Of a stretch of DNA of 64,000 nucleotides, positions 26,850-36,821 are shown piece after piece. Positions within the stretch are counted from its first letter, which is position 1; the number at the start of each line of letters is the position of its first letter. The notes under the pieces were generated by a model, which saw only the letters and a program-made list of their open reading frames with translations, searched no databases and was not told the origin of the DNA. This stretch comes from Paraburkholderia sp. SOS3 (GTDB lineage Bacteria; Pseudomonadota; Gammaproteobacteria; Burkholderiales; Burkholderiaceae), in contig NZ_CP018811.1 of the NCBI RefSeq assembly GCF_001922345.1, positions 930,001-994,000 of the forward strand, written 5' to 3'. Both the position numbers and the translations under genes were made by a program.

Positions 26850-29234
26850 ATGGAGGTCGATCGGATTCTCGCGGCGGCAAAGGAGCGGCATCTTGCGGGC
26901 GATTTCGCCGCGGCGCGCGACCTTTACCGGCGCGTGCTCGCTATCGGTCCAACCGACGCCGATGTGCTGCTGCGGCTCGGCGTGCTCGAACTGCAATGCG
27001 GCGCCTACGATGCCGCGCTTGCATGGCTCGACGAAGCGATCGTTCATGCGCCCGCCGTCGCGCGCCTTCACTTCGCGCGCGGCCAGGTGCTCGCGGCCGC
27101 GCAGCGATTCGCCGAAGCCGTGCGCGCCTACGAACGCGTCCTGTCGCTCGACGCGCCGTCTGCCGACCTGCTGTTCGCGATGGGCACGGCGCACGAAGCG
27201 CTCGCCGACTATCCGCGCGCCATCGACGCGTACGCACGCGCGGTCGAATTCGACGCGACGCATGTCGACGCGCTGAACAATCTCGGCAATGGCTATCGCC
27301 GGCAACATGCGCTCGACGATGCCGAACACGCGTATCGTCGGGCACTCGCGATTGCGCCGCATGATGCAAATGCACTGACGAACCTGGGCACGCTGCTGCA
27401 GGTGCGCGGCCGCATCGACGCCGCGATTGCCCTGCTCGAAGCGGCAGTCAAGGCCGCACCGGCTTCGCCGTACGCGTTGCTGAACCTTGGCGTCGCGCTG
27501 ATGGCGCGCCGCGATCACGCGGGCGCCGCGACGCTTTTCGCGCGCGTGCTCGAGTTCGACGCGCACTTTGCCGAGGCTGCATACAACCTCGGTAACGCCC
27601 TGCACGCGCTCGGCCACTCACACGAAGCATCGTCGTTCTATCAACGCGAAATCGCACTGAACCCTGCGCATGCCGATGCATATAACAATCTCGGCAATGT
27701 CCTCAAGGAACTCGGCGACGCGACGCGCGCCGCCGAAGCATTCGATCGAGCCATCGCACTGCGTCCCAATCTGGTCGCCGCGCATAACAACGCGGGCACC
27801 CTGATGCGCACGCTCGGGCGCCTCGACGAAGCGCAAACGCGTTTGCGCCGTGCACTCGAAATCGATCCGCGGCACTCGGTCACGCACAACAATCTCGGCA
27901 CGGTGTTGAAGGACGCAGGCCGTATCGAAGACGGCATCGCATGCTACCGCGAGGCATTGCGGTGCGACCCGGCCAATGTCATGGCACACAGCAATCTGGT
28001 GTATGCGTTGACGTTCAGCGCGGAAGACCCCGAAACCCCGCTCGAAGAATGCCGCCGCTGGTCCGCGCAGCATGAAGCACGCTACCGCGCGGCACGCGAG
28101 CCGCACGCGCGGCCAGACGGCGCGGACCGCACGCGACGCCTGCGCATCGGCTACGTATCGCCCGATTTCCGCAACCATTGCCAGGCGCTGTTCATGATGC
28201 CGCTGCTGTCGCATCACGATCATGCGGGCTACGAGGTTGTCTGCTATTCGAGCGTCGCGCGGCCTGACGATGTCACGGAGCAACTCAAGAGCCATGCCGA
28301 CGTATGGCGCGACGTGCGCACGCTCGACGACGGGCAACTCGCGCAGCAGATTCGCGACGACCGCATCGATATCCTGCTCGATCTGACGATGCATATGTCG
28401 AACGCGCGTCCGTTGCTGTTCGCACGCAAGCCGGCGCCGGTGCAGATCGCATGGCTTGCCTACCCCGGCACGACCGGCATCGATGCGATCGATTACCGGC
28501 TGACCGATCCGTGGCTCGATCCGCCGGGCAGCGATCGCCATTACAGCGAGCAGTCGCTTCGTCTTGCAGATTCGTTCTGGTGCTACGACCCGCTGACGTC
28601 ATCGACGAAGCCGGCCGACATGCCGGACGTCAACGCGCTGCCCGCATTCGACAGCGGCCTCGTGACGTTCGGATGCCTGAACAACCCGTGCAAGCTGACC
28701 GACCGCACGCTGCAGATGTGGCGCGACGTGCTGCACGAGATCGGCACCGCACGCTTGCTGCTGATGGCGCCGCAAGGCTCGGCACGCACGCGTCTGCTCG
28801 AACGGCTCGCGTCGCACGGCATCGGCAGCGAGCGAGTGCGCTTCGTGCCGTTCCAGTCGCGCGCCGACTATCTGCGCACCTATCACGAGATCGATATCGG
28901 CCTCGACACATTCCCCTACAACGGCCATACGACGAGCCTCGACGCAAGCTGGATGGGCGTGCCGGTCGTCACGCGCGTCGGCGCGACGGCGGTCGGACGC
29001 GCGGGCCTGAGCCAGTCGATGAACCTCGGCCTCGGCGAACTCGCCGCGCACAGCGATGAGCAGTTCGTCGAGATCGCCGCACGACTCGCGCGCGACTTGC
29101 CGCGTGTCGCGCAGCTGCGCGACCGCTTGCGTGCGCGCATTGCCGCTTCGCCGTTGATGGACGGCGCGCGTTTCGCGGCGCAAGTCGAAGCCGCCTATCG
29201 CGCCGCATGGGAACGCTGGTGCGACGCCGCGTGA
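26850..29234 (+). CDS. TPR protein with C-terminal GT41 (SPINDLY/O-GlcNAc-transferase-like) domain
   Basis: A 794-residue cytosolic protein. The first 395 residues or so are about eleven tetratricopeptide repeats (recurring A-YNNLGN-L/A-LGR--EA patterns). After RTRRLRIGYVSPDFRNHCQA comes the GT41 catalytic half with PAPVQIAWLAYPGTTGIDAIDYRLTD, FGCLNN-CKLTDRTLQMW and LDTFPYNGHTTSLDASWMGVPVVT, the last being the UDP-sugar-binding region. It should transfer a sugar, probably GlcNAc, to Ser/Thr of protein partners held by the TPRs. The chemoreceptor gene follows in the same direction after 233 bases; a functional link is speculative. Confidence 0.9.
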   Translation: MEVDRILAAAKERHLAGDFAAARDLYRRVLAIGPTDADVLLRLGVLELQCGAYDAALAWLDEAIVHAPAVARLHFARGQVLAAAQRFAEAVRAYERVLSLDAPSADLLFAMGTAHEALADYPRAIDAYARAVEFDATHVDALNNLGNGYRRQHALDDAEHAYRRALAIAPHDANALTNLGTLLQVRGRIDAAIALLEAAVKAAPASPYALLNLGVALMARRDHAGAATLFARVLEFDAHFAEAAYNLGNALHALGHSHEASSFYQREIALNPAHADAYNNLGNVLKELGDATRAAEAFDRAIALRPNLVAAHNNAGTLMRTLGRLDEAQTRLRRALEIDPRHSVTHNNLGTVLKDAGRIEDGIACYREALRCDPANVMAHSNLVYALTFSAEDPETPLEECRRWSAQHEARYRAAREPHARPDGADRTRRLRIGYVSPDFRNHCQALFMMPLLSHHDHAGYEVVCYSSVARPDDVTEQLKSHADVWRDVRTLDDGQLAQQIRDDRIDILLDLTMHMSNARPLLFARKPAPVQIAWLAYPGTTGIDAIDYRLTDPWLDPPGSDRHYSEQSLRLADSFWCYDPLTSSTKPADMPDVNALPAFDSGLVTFGCLNNPCKLTDRTLQMWRDVLHEIGTARLLLMAPQGSARTRLLERLASHGIGSERVRFVPFQSRADYLRTYHEIDIGLDTFPYNGHTTSLDASWMGVPVVTRVGATAVGRAGLSQSMNLGLGELAAHSDEQFVEIAARLARDLPRVAQLRDRLRARIAASPLMDGARFAAQVEAAYRAAWERWCDAA

Positions 29235-29467
29235 ACATGAACGTAAATTCACGCGCTGATGTCGCACCAGATCAGCGCCTTTTAACAGGTCTCTTGCGCG
29301 TGCGGCACCAACGCAATGCATAGTGCGCCCCGCGTTGGTGCCATACGAAAAAAACCGCTTCGCATCGTTTCAGTTCAGGGTTCGACCGCCGTAATAGCGA
29401 TGTGACGGCGGCATGACGCATATATCGCGCGCACGCCGACGTCTGCAACCCGAACCCGAATGACAGG

Positions 29468-31426
29468 ATGTACACGATGCGTTTGTTTGCTCCCGGAATG
29501 GCCTTGATGGGCCGCCTCAGAATGTCGCGCAAGCTCGCCGTGCTCGCGCTGCTGTTTTTGCTGCCGCTTGCGGTCTGCCTGTACGCGATCCTTCACGATG
29601 AAGTCAATTTCTATGTGTCGACGCGCGAGGAACTCGATGGCGTCCGATTGCTCGAGACGAGCCAGGCGCTGCTGAAAGCGGTGCAAAAACGCCGCGGCGC
29701 GAGCGCGTCGCTGATGGCTGGCAATCAGTCGATTCGGCCTGCGTTCGATGCGGCGAATGCCGACGCCGAGCGCCTCATGGCAACACTGCGCGCACAGGCG
29801 GCGCAAACGAAGTCGTTCGATCTCGCCACGCAAACGGACGCGTTGTCCGCGCAATATGCGCAGCTTGCGCAGATGCCGCTGACCGGCTCGGGCAAGGACG
29901 TGTTCGACGCACATACGGCGCTCGTGCGGGCCATCTTCGCGTTCACCGCCGATCTCGCCGACGCGTCGCAACTCGCGCTCGATCCCGAGGCCGCGACCTA
30001 CTATCTGGCCAACCTGGTGGTGCTGTCGCTGCCCGACACGGCCGAAATGGCCGGCATTGCGCGCGGCAAGGGCGCGGCGGCGCTCGCGGCCGCCAAAAGC
30101 GAGGGTCGCCTGAGCGACGCGGACCGCGCCGCGCTCGGCGTTCACGTGGCCTTTCTGCGCGATCAGATCGACATCGTGCGGCATGACCTGAAGCGCGTGC
30201 AACGCGCGCTGGGTACGAGCGACGGCGCAACGATCGTGCAGGGACTGAGCCTCGACGACGCCGACGCCTTCGGCAAGATGATCGACGGCCTCGCATCGAA
30301 CCCGAACGCGCCGATGCCCGAATCGAATGCGTATTTCGATTCCGGCACGCGCGCCGTCGATGCGGTCTATCGCGTGCATGGTCAATTGTCCGCATTGCTG
30401 AAATCGCTGCTCGACGCGCGGGCGCACGCGCAGGCCGTGCATATCGCCGTGCTCAGCGTGTTGAGCGCGGTGTCGGTGGGCGTCGCGCTGTATCTGTTCG
30501 TCGCGTTCGCGCGCCGAACCGGCGCCGATGTGAACGCGCTCGCCGGCAGCATGGAGCAGGCGGGCGCCGGCGATCTGCGCGGCCGGCTCGATGCAAGCGG
30601 CTACGACGAACTCGCGTCGATCAAGCTGCGCATGAACGAACTGCTCGCGGCGCTCAGCCGCACGATTACGACCACGAGGACAAGCGCCGAATCGGTGTTG
30701 ACCGGCAGTCAGGAAATCGCGGCCGGCAACCTCGATCTATCGCGGCGCACCGAGGAACAGGCAGCGTCGCTCGAAGAGACCGCGGCCAGCATGGAGCAAC
30801 TGACGGCCACCGTGCGCCATAACGCCGACAACGCAAAACAGGCCGGGCTGCTGAGCCGCGAAGCGTCGACGAAAGCCACGGCGAGCGGAGAGGTAATCAC
30901 GCGTGCTGTCGACGTGATGAACGAAATCGGCCGGCGTTCGACGGAAATGGCTGCGATGATCTCGACGATCGAAGCCATTGCCTTTCAAACGAATATTCTT
31001 GCGCTCAATGCAGCCGTCGAAGCGGCGCGCGCGGGCGAGCAGGGCAAGGGCTTCGCGGTCGTGGCGGCCGAAGTGCGCACGCTTGCGCATCGCACCGCGA
31101 GCGCGGCGAAAGACGTGAAGGAGATGATCGAACGCTCGTCGGCGAGCGTCGCAGGCGGCACGCGGCTGTTCGCCGATGCGCATACGGCGATTCGCAGCGT
31201 GATCGAATCGGTGACGAACGTCGATGCGATCGTCAACGAGATTGCCGGCGCGTCGCTGCAGCAGGGCGAAGGGATCGAACAGGTCAATATCGCGATCACG
31301 CAACTCGACCGCACCACGCAGCAGAATGCGGCGCTCGTCGAACAGGCCGCTGCCGCAAGCACGTCGCTGAAAGAGCAGGCATTGATGATGGAGGAGGTCG
31401 TCGCGACATTTCAGATCGACGCGTAA
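29468..31426 (+). CDS. Methyl-accepting chemotaxis protein
   Basis: A 652-residue transducer. It has TM1 near residues 22-42, a helical periplasmic sensor of about 275 residues, TM2 near 318-340, and a HAMP segment. The signalling domain has its hairpin tip IEAIAFQTNILALNAAVEAARAGEQ and the VAAEVRTLAHRTASAAKDVKEMI helix. It has no C-terminal CheR/CheB-binding pentapeptide. The ligand is unknown; the sensor is all-helical, as in NIT-type or four-helix-bundle domains. ATG 29468 or ATG 29477 (AGGA nine bases upstream) could be the start. Confidence 0.92.
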   Translation: MYTMRLFAPGMALMGRLRMSRKLAVLALLFLLPLAVCLYAILHDEVNFYVSTREELDGVRLLETSQALLKAVQKRRGASASLMAGNQSIRPAFDAANADAERLMATLRAQAAQTKSFDLATQTDALSAQYAQLAQMPLTGSGKDVFDAHTALVRAIFAFTADLADASQLALDPEAATYYLANLVVLSLPDTAEMAGIARGKGAAALAAAKSEGRLSDADRAALGVHVAFLRDQIDIVRHDLKRVQRALGTSDGATIVQGLSLDDADAFGKMIDGLASNPNAPMPESNAYFDSGTRAVDAVYRVHGQLSALLKSLLDARAHAQAVHIAVLSVLSAVSVGVALYLFVAFARRTGADVNALAGSMEQAGAGDLRGRLDASGYDELASIKLRMNELLAALSRTITTTRTSAESVLTGSQEIAAGNLDLSRRTEEQAASLEETAASMEQLTATVRHNADNAKQAGLLSREASTKATASGEVITRAVDVMNEIGRRSTEMAAMISTIEAIAFQTNILALNAAVEAARAGEQGKGFAVVAAEVRTLAHRTASAAKDVKEMIERSSASVAGGTRLFADAHTAIRSVIESVTNVDAIVNEIAGASLQQGEGIEQVNIAITQLDRTTQQNAALVEQAAAASTSLKEQALMMEEVVATFQIDA

Positions 31427-31518
31427 CGTCGCGGTGAGAATTGCGCTTATGCTACTGATTTAGGCGTTGATCGGGCCGGTGGCGCAAACGCCGCTCGGTC
31501 CGCGGCGAGGAGAGCGCA

Positions 31519-32019
31519 ATGTCGTATGTCTACAGGTTTGTTGCGTCGCCGGTCGGTAAGCTGAAGCTCGTCGCGCGCGGCGAGCGCCTTGTGGCCATTC
31601 TGTGGGAAAACGACCGGCCGGGCCGCGTGAAGCTCGGCGAGATGCGCGAGGCGGTCGATCACCCGGTGCTGGTCGAAACCGCGCGCCAGCTCGACGAATA
31701 CTTCGCCGGCACGCGCACGCGTTTCGACGTGGCCACGGAGTTCATCGGCACCGACTTCCAGAAGAAGGTGTGGAACGCGCTGCTGACCATTCCATTCGGC
31801 GAGACGCGCAGCTACCGCGAGATTGCCGTGCAGATCGGCGATGTGAACGCGACGCGCGCGGTCGGCGCGGCGAACGGCCGCAATCCGATTTCGATTATCG
31901 CGCCGTGCCATCGCGTGATCGGCGCGTCTGGCGATCTGACCGGCTTCGCCGGCGGCATACAAACCAAAGCCACATTGATTGCGCTCGAATCGGGCGCGGT
32001 GCAGCCGTCGCTGATTTGA
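31519..32019 (+). CDS. ogt: Methylated-DNA--protein-cysteine S-methyltransferase
   Basis: A 166-residue suicide alkyltransferase that removes alkyl groups from O6-alkylguanine and O4-alkylthymine. The acceptor is C130 in APCHRVIG. The wing and Arg finger region is TRAVGAANGRNPISI, and the tail is GFAGGIQTKATLIALES. It has only the Ogt core, with no Ada N-terminal domain. GAGGAG lies six bases before the ATG. It is followed 40 bases later by the PEP-mutase-family gene, so the two may be cotranscribed. Confidence 0.95.
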   Translation: MSYVYRFVASPVGKLKLVARGERLVAILWENDRPGRVKLGEMREAVDHPVLVETARQLDEYFAGTRTRFDVATEFIGTDFQKKVWNALLTIPFGETRSYREIAVQIGDVNATRAVGAANGRNPISIIAPCHRVIGASGDLTGFAGGIQTKATLIALESGAVQPSLI

Positions 32020-32059
32020 GCGCGGTTGCGGTTGCGATTCCTTCCAAAGGAGACACTCG

Positions 32060-32884
32060 ATGTCACGCACTACCGCAGAAAAGCGCGCTGCTTTCCGCGC
32101 ATTGCACGCATCAGGCTGTTTTATCCTGCCGAACCCGTGGGATGCGGGCAGCGCCCGCTATTTGCAGTCGCTCGGCTTCAAGGCGCTTGCCACGACGAGC
32201 GCCGGCTTCGCATGGTCGAGCGGGCGCGAGGACAACAATCTGCCGCGCGAGGCGATCCTTGCGCATCTGCGCGAGATGGTCGAGGCGACCGATCTGCCGA
32301 TCAACGCGGATTTCGAAAACGGCTTCGGCACCGATGCCGAAGGCGTGGCGCAAAGCGTTGCGCTTGCGGTCGAAGCGGGGGTCGCAGGGTTATCGATCGA
32401 AGATTCGACCGGGCGCGCCGATATGCCGCTTTTTCCAATCGATGTGGCAGTGGAGCGGCTGCGCGCCGCACGTCGCGCAATCGACCAGACTGGCGGCGAC
32501 ACGCTGCTTGTGGCGCGCGCGGAAAATTTCTTCGCCGGCGTACCCGATCTCGACGATACGCTCGCGCGCCTGAAGGCCTATGCGGCGGCCGGCGCCGATT
32601 GTCTGTACGCGCCCGGTATTCGCACGCGCGAGCAGATCGAAGCCGTGGTGGCCGCGGTCGCGCCGAAGCCGGTGAATCTGTTGATCGGCGGGAATTCGGC
32701 GTTCACGTTACGCGATATCGAGGCGCTGGGCGTGCGGCGTATCAGCACCGGCGGCGGGTTGGCGCGCGCCGCTTGGGGTGGATTGATGCGCGCGGCGCAG
32801 CCGCTTGCCGACGGGCGTTTCGAGGGCTTTCCCGATGCGCCGAGCGGTGGCGACATCAACCGGTTGTTCGACCCGGACGCTTGA
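32060..32884 (+). CDS. Isocitrate lyase/PEP mutase superfamily enzyme
   Basis: A 274-residue TIM-barrel protein. NPWDAGSARYLQSLGFKALATTSAGFAWSSG is the family's N-terminal substrate loop, DFENGFG supplies metal-binding acidic residues, and GLSIEDSTG follows. The characteristic lyase Cys motif (KKCGH) is absent, so it belongs to the oxaloacetate-decarboxylase, 2-methylisocitrate-lyase-like or phosphonomutase side of the family; the substrate is open. AAAGGAG precedes the ATG. Confidence 0.85.
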   Translation: MSRTTAEKRAAFRALHASGCFILPNPWDAGSARYLQSLGFKALATTSAGFAWSSGREDNNLPREAILAHLREMVEATDLPINADFENGFGTDAEGVAQSVALAVEAGVAGLSIEDSTGRADMPLFPIDVAVERLRAARRAIDQTGGDTLLVARAENFFAGVPDLDDTLARLKAYAAAGADCLYAPGIRTREQIEAVVAAVAPKPVNLLIGGNSAFTLRDIEALGVRRISTGGGLARAAWGGLMRAAQPLADGRFEGFPDAPSGGDINRLFDPDA

Positions 32885-33042
32885 ACGCGGAGTTCAGACG
32901 CGGCCTGCGAAACACTACGCGTCGATCAGCTTACGACATGGGTGCAACGCGGGTAAGCGTCGGTGCGCGATCGAGCGACAAACCGGGGAGGCCGCGAGTT
33001 CGCCGCTCGGACTGCAGCGCCGCGTGCTGACTAACTCGCCTC

Positions 33043-33831
33043 TCAGTCGCGATACGAAGTATCGATCCGGTCGAGCTTGCGCAGCAGCGCAGGCCATTCC
33101 ATGACGCCATAGGGACGGCGCGTCTGCGGCTGATAGTTCATATACGTTTCCTCGAGCACCTTCTTCGGTACCGAATTGAGCTCGACATTGCAGGCCATTG
33201 CCGCAAGCTGCGACCGGCACGACAGTTCGAGCCGGTGCATCGCGTTGAACGCTTCTGGAATCGTCTTGCCGACCGTCAGCAGCCCATGGTTGCGCAAAAT
33301 CAGCGCATTGTTGTCGCCGAGGTCGTGCACAAGCGATTCGCGTTCCGATGTATCGAGGACGACACCGAAATAGTCGTGATAACCGATCTTGTAGAAGCGC
33401 ATCGATGTTTGCGTCAGCGGCAGCAAGCCACACTTGAGCGACGACACCGCCATACCCGGCCAGCTATGCGTATGAATCACACAGTTGACGTCGGGCTTCG
33501 CTTCGTGAATCGCGCCGTGAATGACATAGCCCGCGCGGTTGATGCCATAGTCGGAGCCGACAAACGCGGGCTTGCTGATGATGTTGCCTTCATGATCGAT
33601 CTTGATCAGGCTCGATGCAGTGATCTCTTCATAGAGCATCCCGTATGCGTTGATCAGGAACGCGTCGTTTTCGCCGGGCACGCGCGCGGAGATGTGATTG
33701 GCAATCATGTCCGACATGCCGTACAACTCGACGAGCCGGTAGCAGGCGGCCAGATCGACGCGCACTTGCCACTCGGCTTCGGAACAGTGTTCGCGCATGG
33801 ACGGGATAGAAAATTCCGTTTGCTTCGTCAT
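33043..33831 (-). CDS. Class II aldolase/adducin-family protein
   Basis: A 262-residue protein with the metal-binding histidines in VIHTHSWPG and LRNHGLL. The family's NHISAR and INAYGMLYEEITASSLIKID blocks are present. Members include fuculose-phosphate aldolase-like lyases and decarboxylating relatives that act on hydroxy-keto acids. CAGGAGTC lies before the ATG. It is the last gene of a leftward row with two MFS carriers and a D-2-hydroxyacid dehydrogenase, suggesting use of a hydroxy or keto organic acid. Confidence 0.85.
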   Translation of the reverse strand: MTKQTEFSIPSMREHCSEAEWQVRVDLAACYRLVELYGMSDMIANHISARVPGENDAFLINAYGMLYEEITASSLIKIDHEGNIISKPAFVGSDYGINRAGYVIHGAIHEAKPDVNCVIHTHSWPGMAVSSLKCGLLPLTQTSMRFYKIGYHDYFGVVLDTSERESLVHDLGDNNALILRNHGLLTVGKTIPEAFNAMHRLELSCRSQLAAMACNVELNSVPKKVLEETYMNYQPQTRRPYGVMEWPALLRKLDRIDTSYRD

Positions 33832-33916
33832 AAAAAGACTCCTGCTGATCGGTACAGCGAAACCGGCGGGCGAGGCGCCCGCGATGAGAAGAAAGCGTGT
33901 CGAAACGTGGCGGGGT

Positions 33917-35254
33917 TCATGGCTGCATCTGAACGTCGCTCTTGCGCAGGTTCAACGTGGCGATCAGCGTGCAGGCGATGCAGGCCGACGCATACAGGTA
34001 GAACCCGCTTTCGTGGCCGATGCTCTTGAACCAGAGCCCCGCGTACGAGGCCGTGCCGCCGAAGATTGCGGTCGCAACCGAATACGGCACGCCGACGCCG
34101 AGCGCACGCAGCCGCGCCGGAAAAATCTCCGCCTTCACGACCGAGCACACCGACGAGTAACCGGACACGATCATCAGCGCAAATGCGAGCAGAAAGAACG
34201 CGGTCATTTCGTCGCGCGTATGGGCGAGCGCCGTGAGCAGCGGGTAGGTGCCAAACGTGCCGGCAACGCCGAACCAGAGCAACAGTGCGCGACGGCCAAT
34301 GCGATCGGACAACGCGCCGAACAGCGGCTGCACGACCATGAACAGCGCAAGCGTGGACAGCGAGACCCATGAGCTTTGCGTGGCGGTCAAGCCAACCGTG
34401 TTGACCAGGTAGTTGTGCATGTAGACCGTATAGGTGAAAAACGCGAGCGTGCCGCCCGTCGTGAGCCCGAAGACGAGCAGCACCGGCCGCCAGTGTTTGC
34501 GCAATTCGGCGAGGTGCAGCCCGCGTTTGGCTTTCTCGGACAGCGCGCGGAAGTCGGGTGTTTCATCGATATTGCGGCGCACCCACCACGCGACGAGCGC
34601 GAGCCCGGCGCCCGTCACGAACGGCACGCGCCAGCCCCACTCGACGAGTTGCGCATGCGTGAACACAAGGTCTTGCAGCACGACCTGCACCATGGTCGCG
34701 AGCAACTGGCCGAGAATCAGCGTCACGTAATGGAAACTGCTGTAGAAGCCGCGGTGCCCCGGCTTTGCGATCTCGCTCAGATACACCGAACTCGCGCCAT
34801 ACTCGCCGCCGAGAGAAAAGCCCTGCACGAGGCGCGCGAGCAGCAGCACCACGGGCGCGGCAAAGCCGATCTGCGGATAAGTCGGGCACAGGCCGATCGC
34901 GAGCGACCCCGCGCACATCAGCGCAACCGATAACGTGAGCCCTGCGCGGCGGCCACGACGATCGGCGTAAAGGCCGATCATCCAGCTGCCGACCGGGCGC
35001 AACAGGAAGCCGAGCGCGAAGATCGCCGCTGCGCTCAGCAACTGGATCGTGCGGTTCTCGCGCGGAAAGAACGATGCCGCGAAGTAGATGGAAAAGGTCG
35101 TGTAGACGTGAAAGTCGTACCACTCGATCAGATTGCCGATCGAGCCGCCGACAATCGACTTGACCGCAGTGCGCCGGCGTGCGGCGCGACCTTTGGCATC
35201 GTCGAGATCGTCGGCGGCAACAGCGGCCGTCGACGTACCGAAGGAATCGTGCAT
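33917..35254 (-). CDS. MFS transporter, metabolite:H+ symporter (MHS) family
   Basis: A 445-residue carrier of the KgtP/ShiA/ProP type. It has the MHS start (GGSIGNLIEWYDFHVYTTFSIYFAASFFP), motif GLYADRRGRRAGL between helices 2 and 3, and LLLARLVQGFSLGGEYGASSVYLSE. Such carriers import dicarboxylates, shikimate-like or osmolyte compounds with protons. ATG 35254 is preceded by CGGAGACTACAC. It lies between a class II aldolase gene and a second MFS gene of a different subfamily. Confidence 0.9.
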   Translation of the reverse strand: MHDSFGTSTAAVAADDLDDAKGRAARRRTAVKSIVGGSIGNLIEWYDFHVYTTFSIYFAASFFPRENRTIQLLSAAAIFALGFLLRPVGSWMIGLYADRRGRRAGLTLSVALMCAGSLAIGLCPTYPQIGFAAPVVLLLARLVQGFSLGGEYGASSVYLSEIAKPGHRGFYSSFHYVTLILGQLLATMVQVVLQDLVFTHAQLVEWGWRVPFVTGAGLALVAWWVRRNIDETPDFRALSEKAKRGLHLAELRKHWRPVLLVFGLTTGGTLAFFTYTVYMHNYLVNTVGLTATQSSWVSLSTLALFMVVQPLFGALSDRIGRRALLLWFGVAGTFGTYPLLTALAHTRDEMTAFFLLAFALMIVSGYSSVCSVVKAEIFPARLRALGVGVPYSVATAIFGGTASYAGLWFKSIGHESGFYLYASACIACTLIATLNLRKSDVQMQP

Positions 35255-35350
35255 GTGTAGTCTCCGTTTACTCAATGTGTGTCTGCTGTCGATGCCGCCG
35301 CGATTCGCCCTGTTTCTTCATGTCGTTCCCCGGCGCTTCATGCCGTGACT

Positions 35351-36721
35351 TCATGCCGCACCCGATCGCAGGACGCGCGGTGGAAATGCGACGAGCAGCA
35401 GGGCCGCACCGCACGCGATGACGGCGCCGAGCACGACGAGCCCGATGCCGAAACCTTGCGGGCCCTTGCTCATCCAGCCGAGCGCCGCGGTGCTGAGCGC
35501 GCCGCCCAGCGAACCGATCACATTGACGAGCGCGATGCCCGCCGCGGCGGTTTCGCGAGGAAGATAAGTGGGCGGTATCGACCAGAACACCGCGAGGCAC
35601 GAGTAATGTCCGGCCGATGCGACGGCGAGCAGCGCGAGCGCGACGGTCGTATCGCCGCGGAAATGCGGCAGCAGCGCAAGCGCGCCGGCCGCCGCGAATA
35701 GCGCGAGGGCCGCGTGCCAGCGGCGCTCGAGCGTGCGATCGGAATGGCGGCCGACGGCCAGCATCACGACGATACCGACGAGCGCCGGAATCGCCGCGAG
35801 CACACCGATGTTGGCAACCTGCGCGATGCCCGAATTGCGGATCACGACCGGCGCCCAGAACGCGAGCGTGTTGCCGAGCGAAAAGCTGCACGCGAATGTG
35901 AACCCCGCGCAGAACACGCGCGGATCGCGCGCGATCACTCGCAATGCCGAAGCTTTTGCCTGATGCGCGACGCGGCGTGTCTTCTGCGCATCGTCGGCGG
36001 CCAGTTGCGCGAGCACGAAGGCCTGTTCGCTTGCGTCGAGCCATGCCGCCTGCTGCGGCCGGTCGCTGAGCGCGAAATAGACGATCACGCCGAACAGCAC
36101 CGAGGGCAGCCCTTCGAGCATGAAGAGCCACTGCCAGCCGCGCAGTCCAAGGTCGCCGCCGAACGCATGCATGATCCAGCCCGACAGTGGGGTACCCACG
36201 ATCGCCGCGATCGGGATGCTCAGATAGAAAATCGACGTCATGCGCGCACGGCGCCGCGCGGGAAACCAGTAGCTCAGATACAGAAAGATGCCTGGAGTGA
36301 AGCCTGCTTCGGCGACGCCGATCAGAAAACGCACGATGTAAAACTGCATCGGTGTGCGCACGAACATCGTCATCGTCGAGAGCACCCCCCATGCGACCAT
36401 GATGCGCAGAAAAGTCTTACGCACGCCGATGCGGTCGAGTAACAGATTGCTCGGGATTTCGAACAGCACGTAGCCGACGAACAGCAGCCCGGCGCCGAGC
36501 CCGTAAGCCGCATCGCTGAAGCCGAGGTCCGATTTGAACTGCAGTTGCGCGATGCCGATGTTGATGCGGTCGAGATAGTTGAGGATGTAGCAGAACACGA
36601 GCAGCGGCAGAATCCGCCATGCGATCTTGCGATAGATCGCGCGCTCGCGCCGTGCGTCGGCGGATGAGCCGGCAATGTCCGTGGAAGAAGGCACGGACGG
36701 CGATACGATGCGGGAGTTCAT
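35351..36721 (-). CDS. MFS transporter, ACS family
   Basis: A 456-residue carrier. Helix 1 reads LLVFCYILNYLDRINIGIAQLQF, the loop carries NLLLDRIGVRKT, and the next segment is IVRFLIGVAEAGFTPGIFLYLSYWFP. All are typical of ACS-type uptake carriers for aromatic or sugar acids. The start MNSRIVSP at 36721 follows CGGAGAC at a long spacing. It lies between the MHS carrier and the D-2-hydroxyacid dehydrogenase in the same direction. Confidence 0.9.
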   Translation of the reverse strand: MNSRIVSPSVPSSTDIAGSSADARRERAIYRKIAWRILPLLVFCYILNYLDRINIGIAQLQFKSDLGFSDAAYGLGAGLLFVGYVLFEIPSNLLLDRIGVRKTFLRIMVAWGVLSTMTMFVRTPMQFYIVRFLIGVAEAGFTPGIFLYLSYWFPARRRARMTSIFYLSIPIAAIVGTPLSGWIMHAFGGDLGLRGWQWLFMLEGLPSVLFGVIVYFALSDRPQQAAWLDASEQAFVLAQLAADDAQKTRRVAHQAKASALRVIARDPRVFCAGFTFACSFSLGNTLAFWAPVVIRNSGIAQVANIGVLAAIPALVGIVVMLAVGRHSDRTLERRWHAALALFAAAGALALLPHFRGDTTVALALLAVASAGHYSCLAVFWSIPPTYLPRETAAAGIALVNVIGSLGGALSTAALGWMSKGPQGFGIGLVVLGAVIACGAALLLVAFPPRVLRSGAA

Positions 36722-36821
36722 GTTGGCTTGTCTCCGTTGTTTGACTTTGGCGCTTACCGCGTGTGGCGTCGCGTTTGCGCGTGACCGTCTATGAGCGCGT
36801 CGGGGAGCGGGCAGTGGTCCG

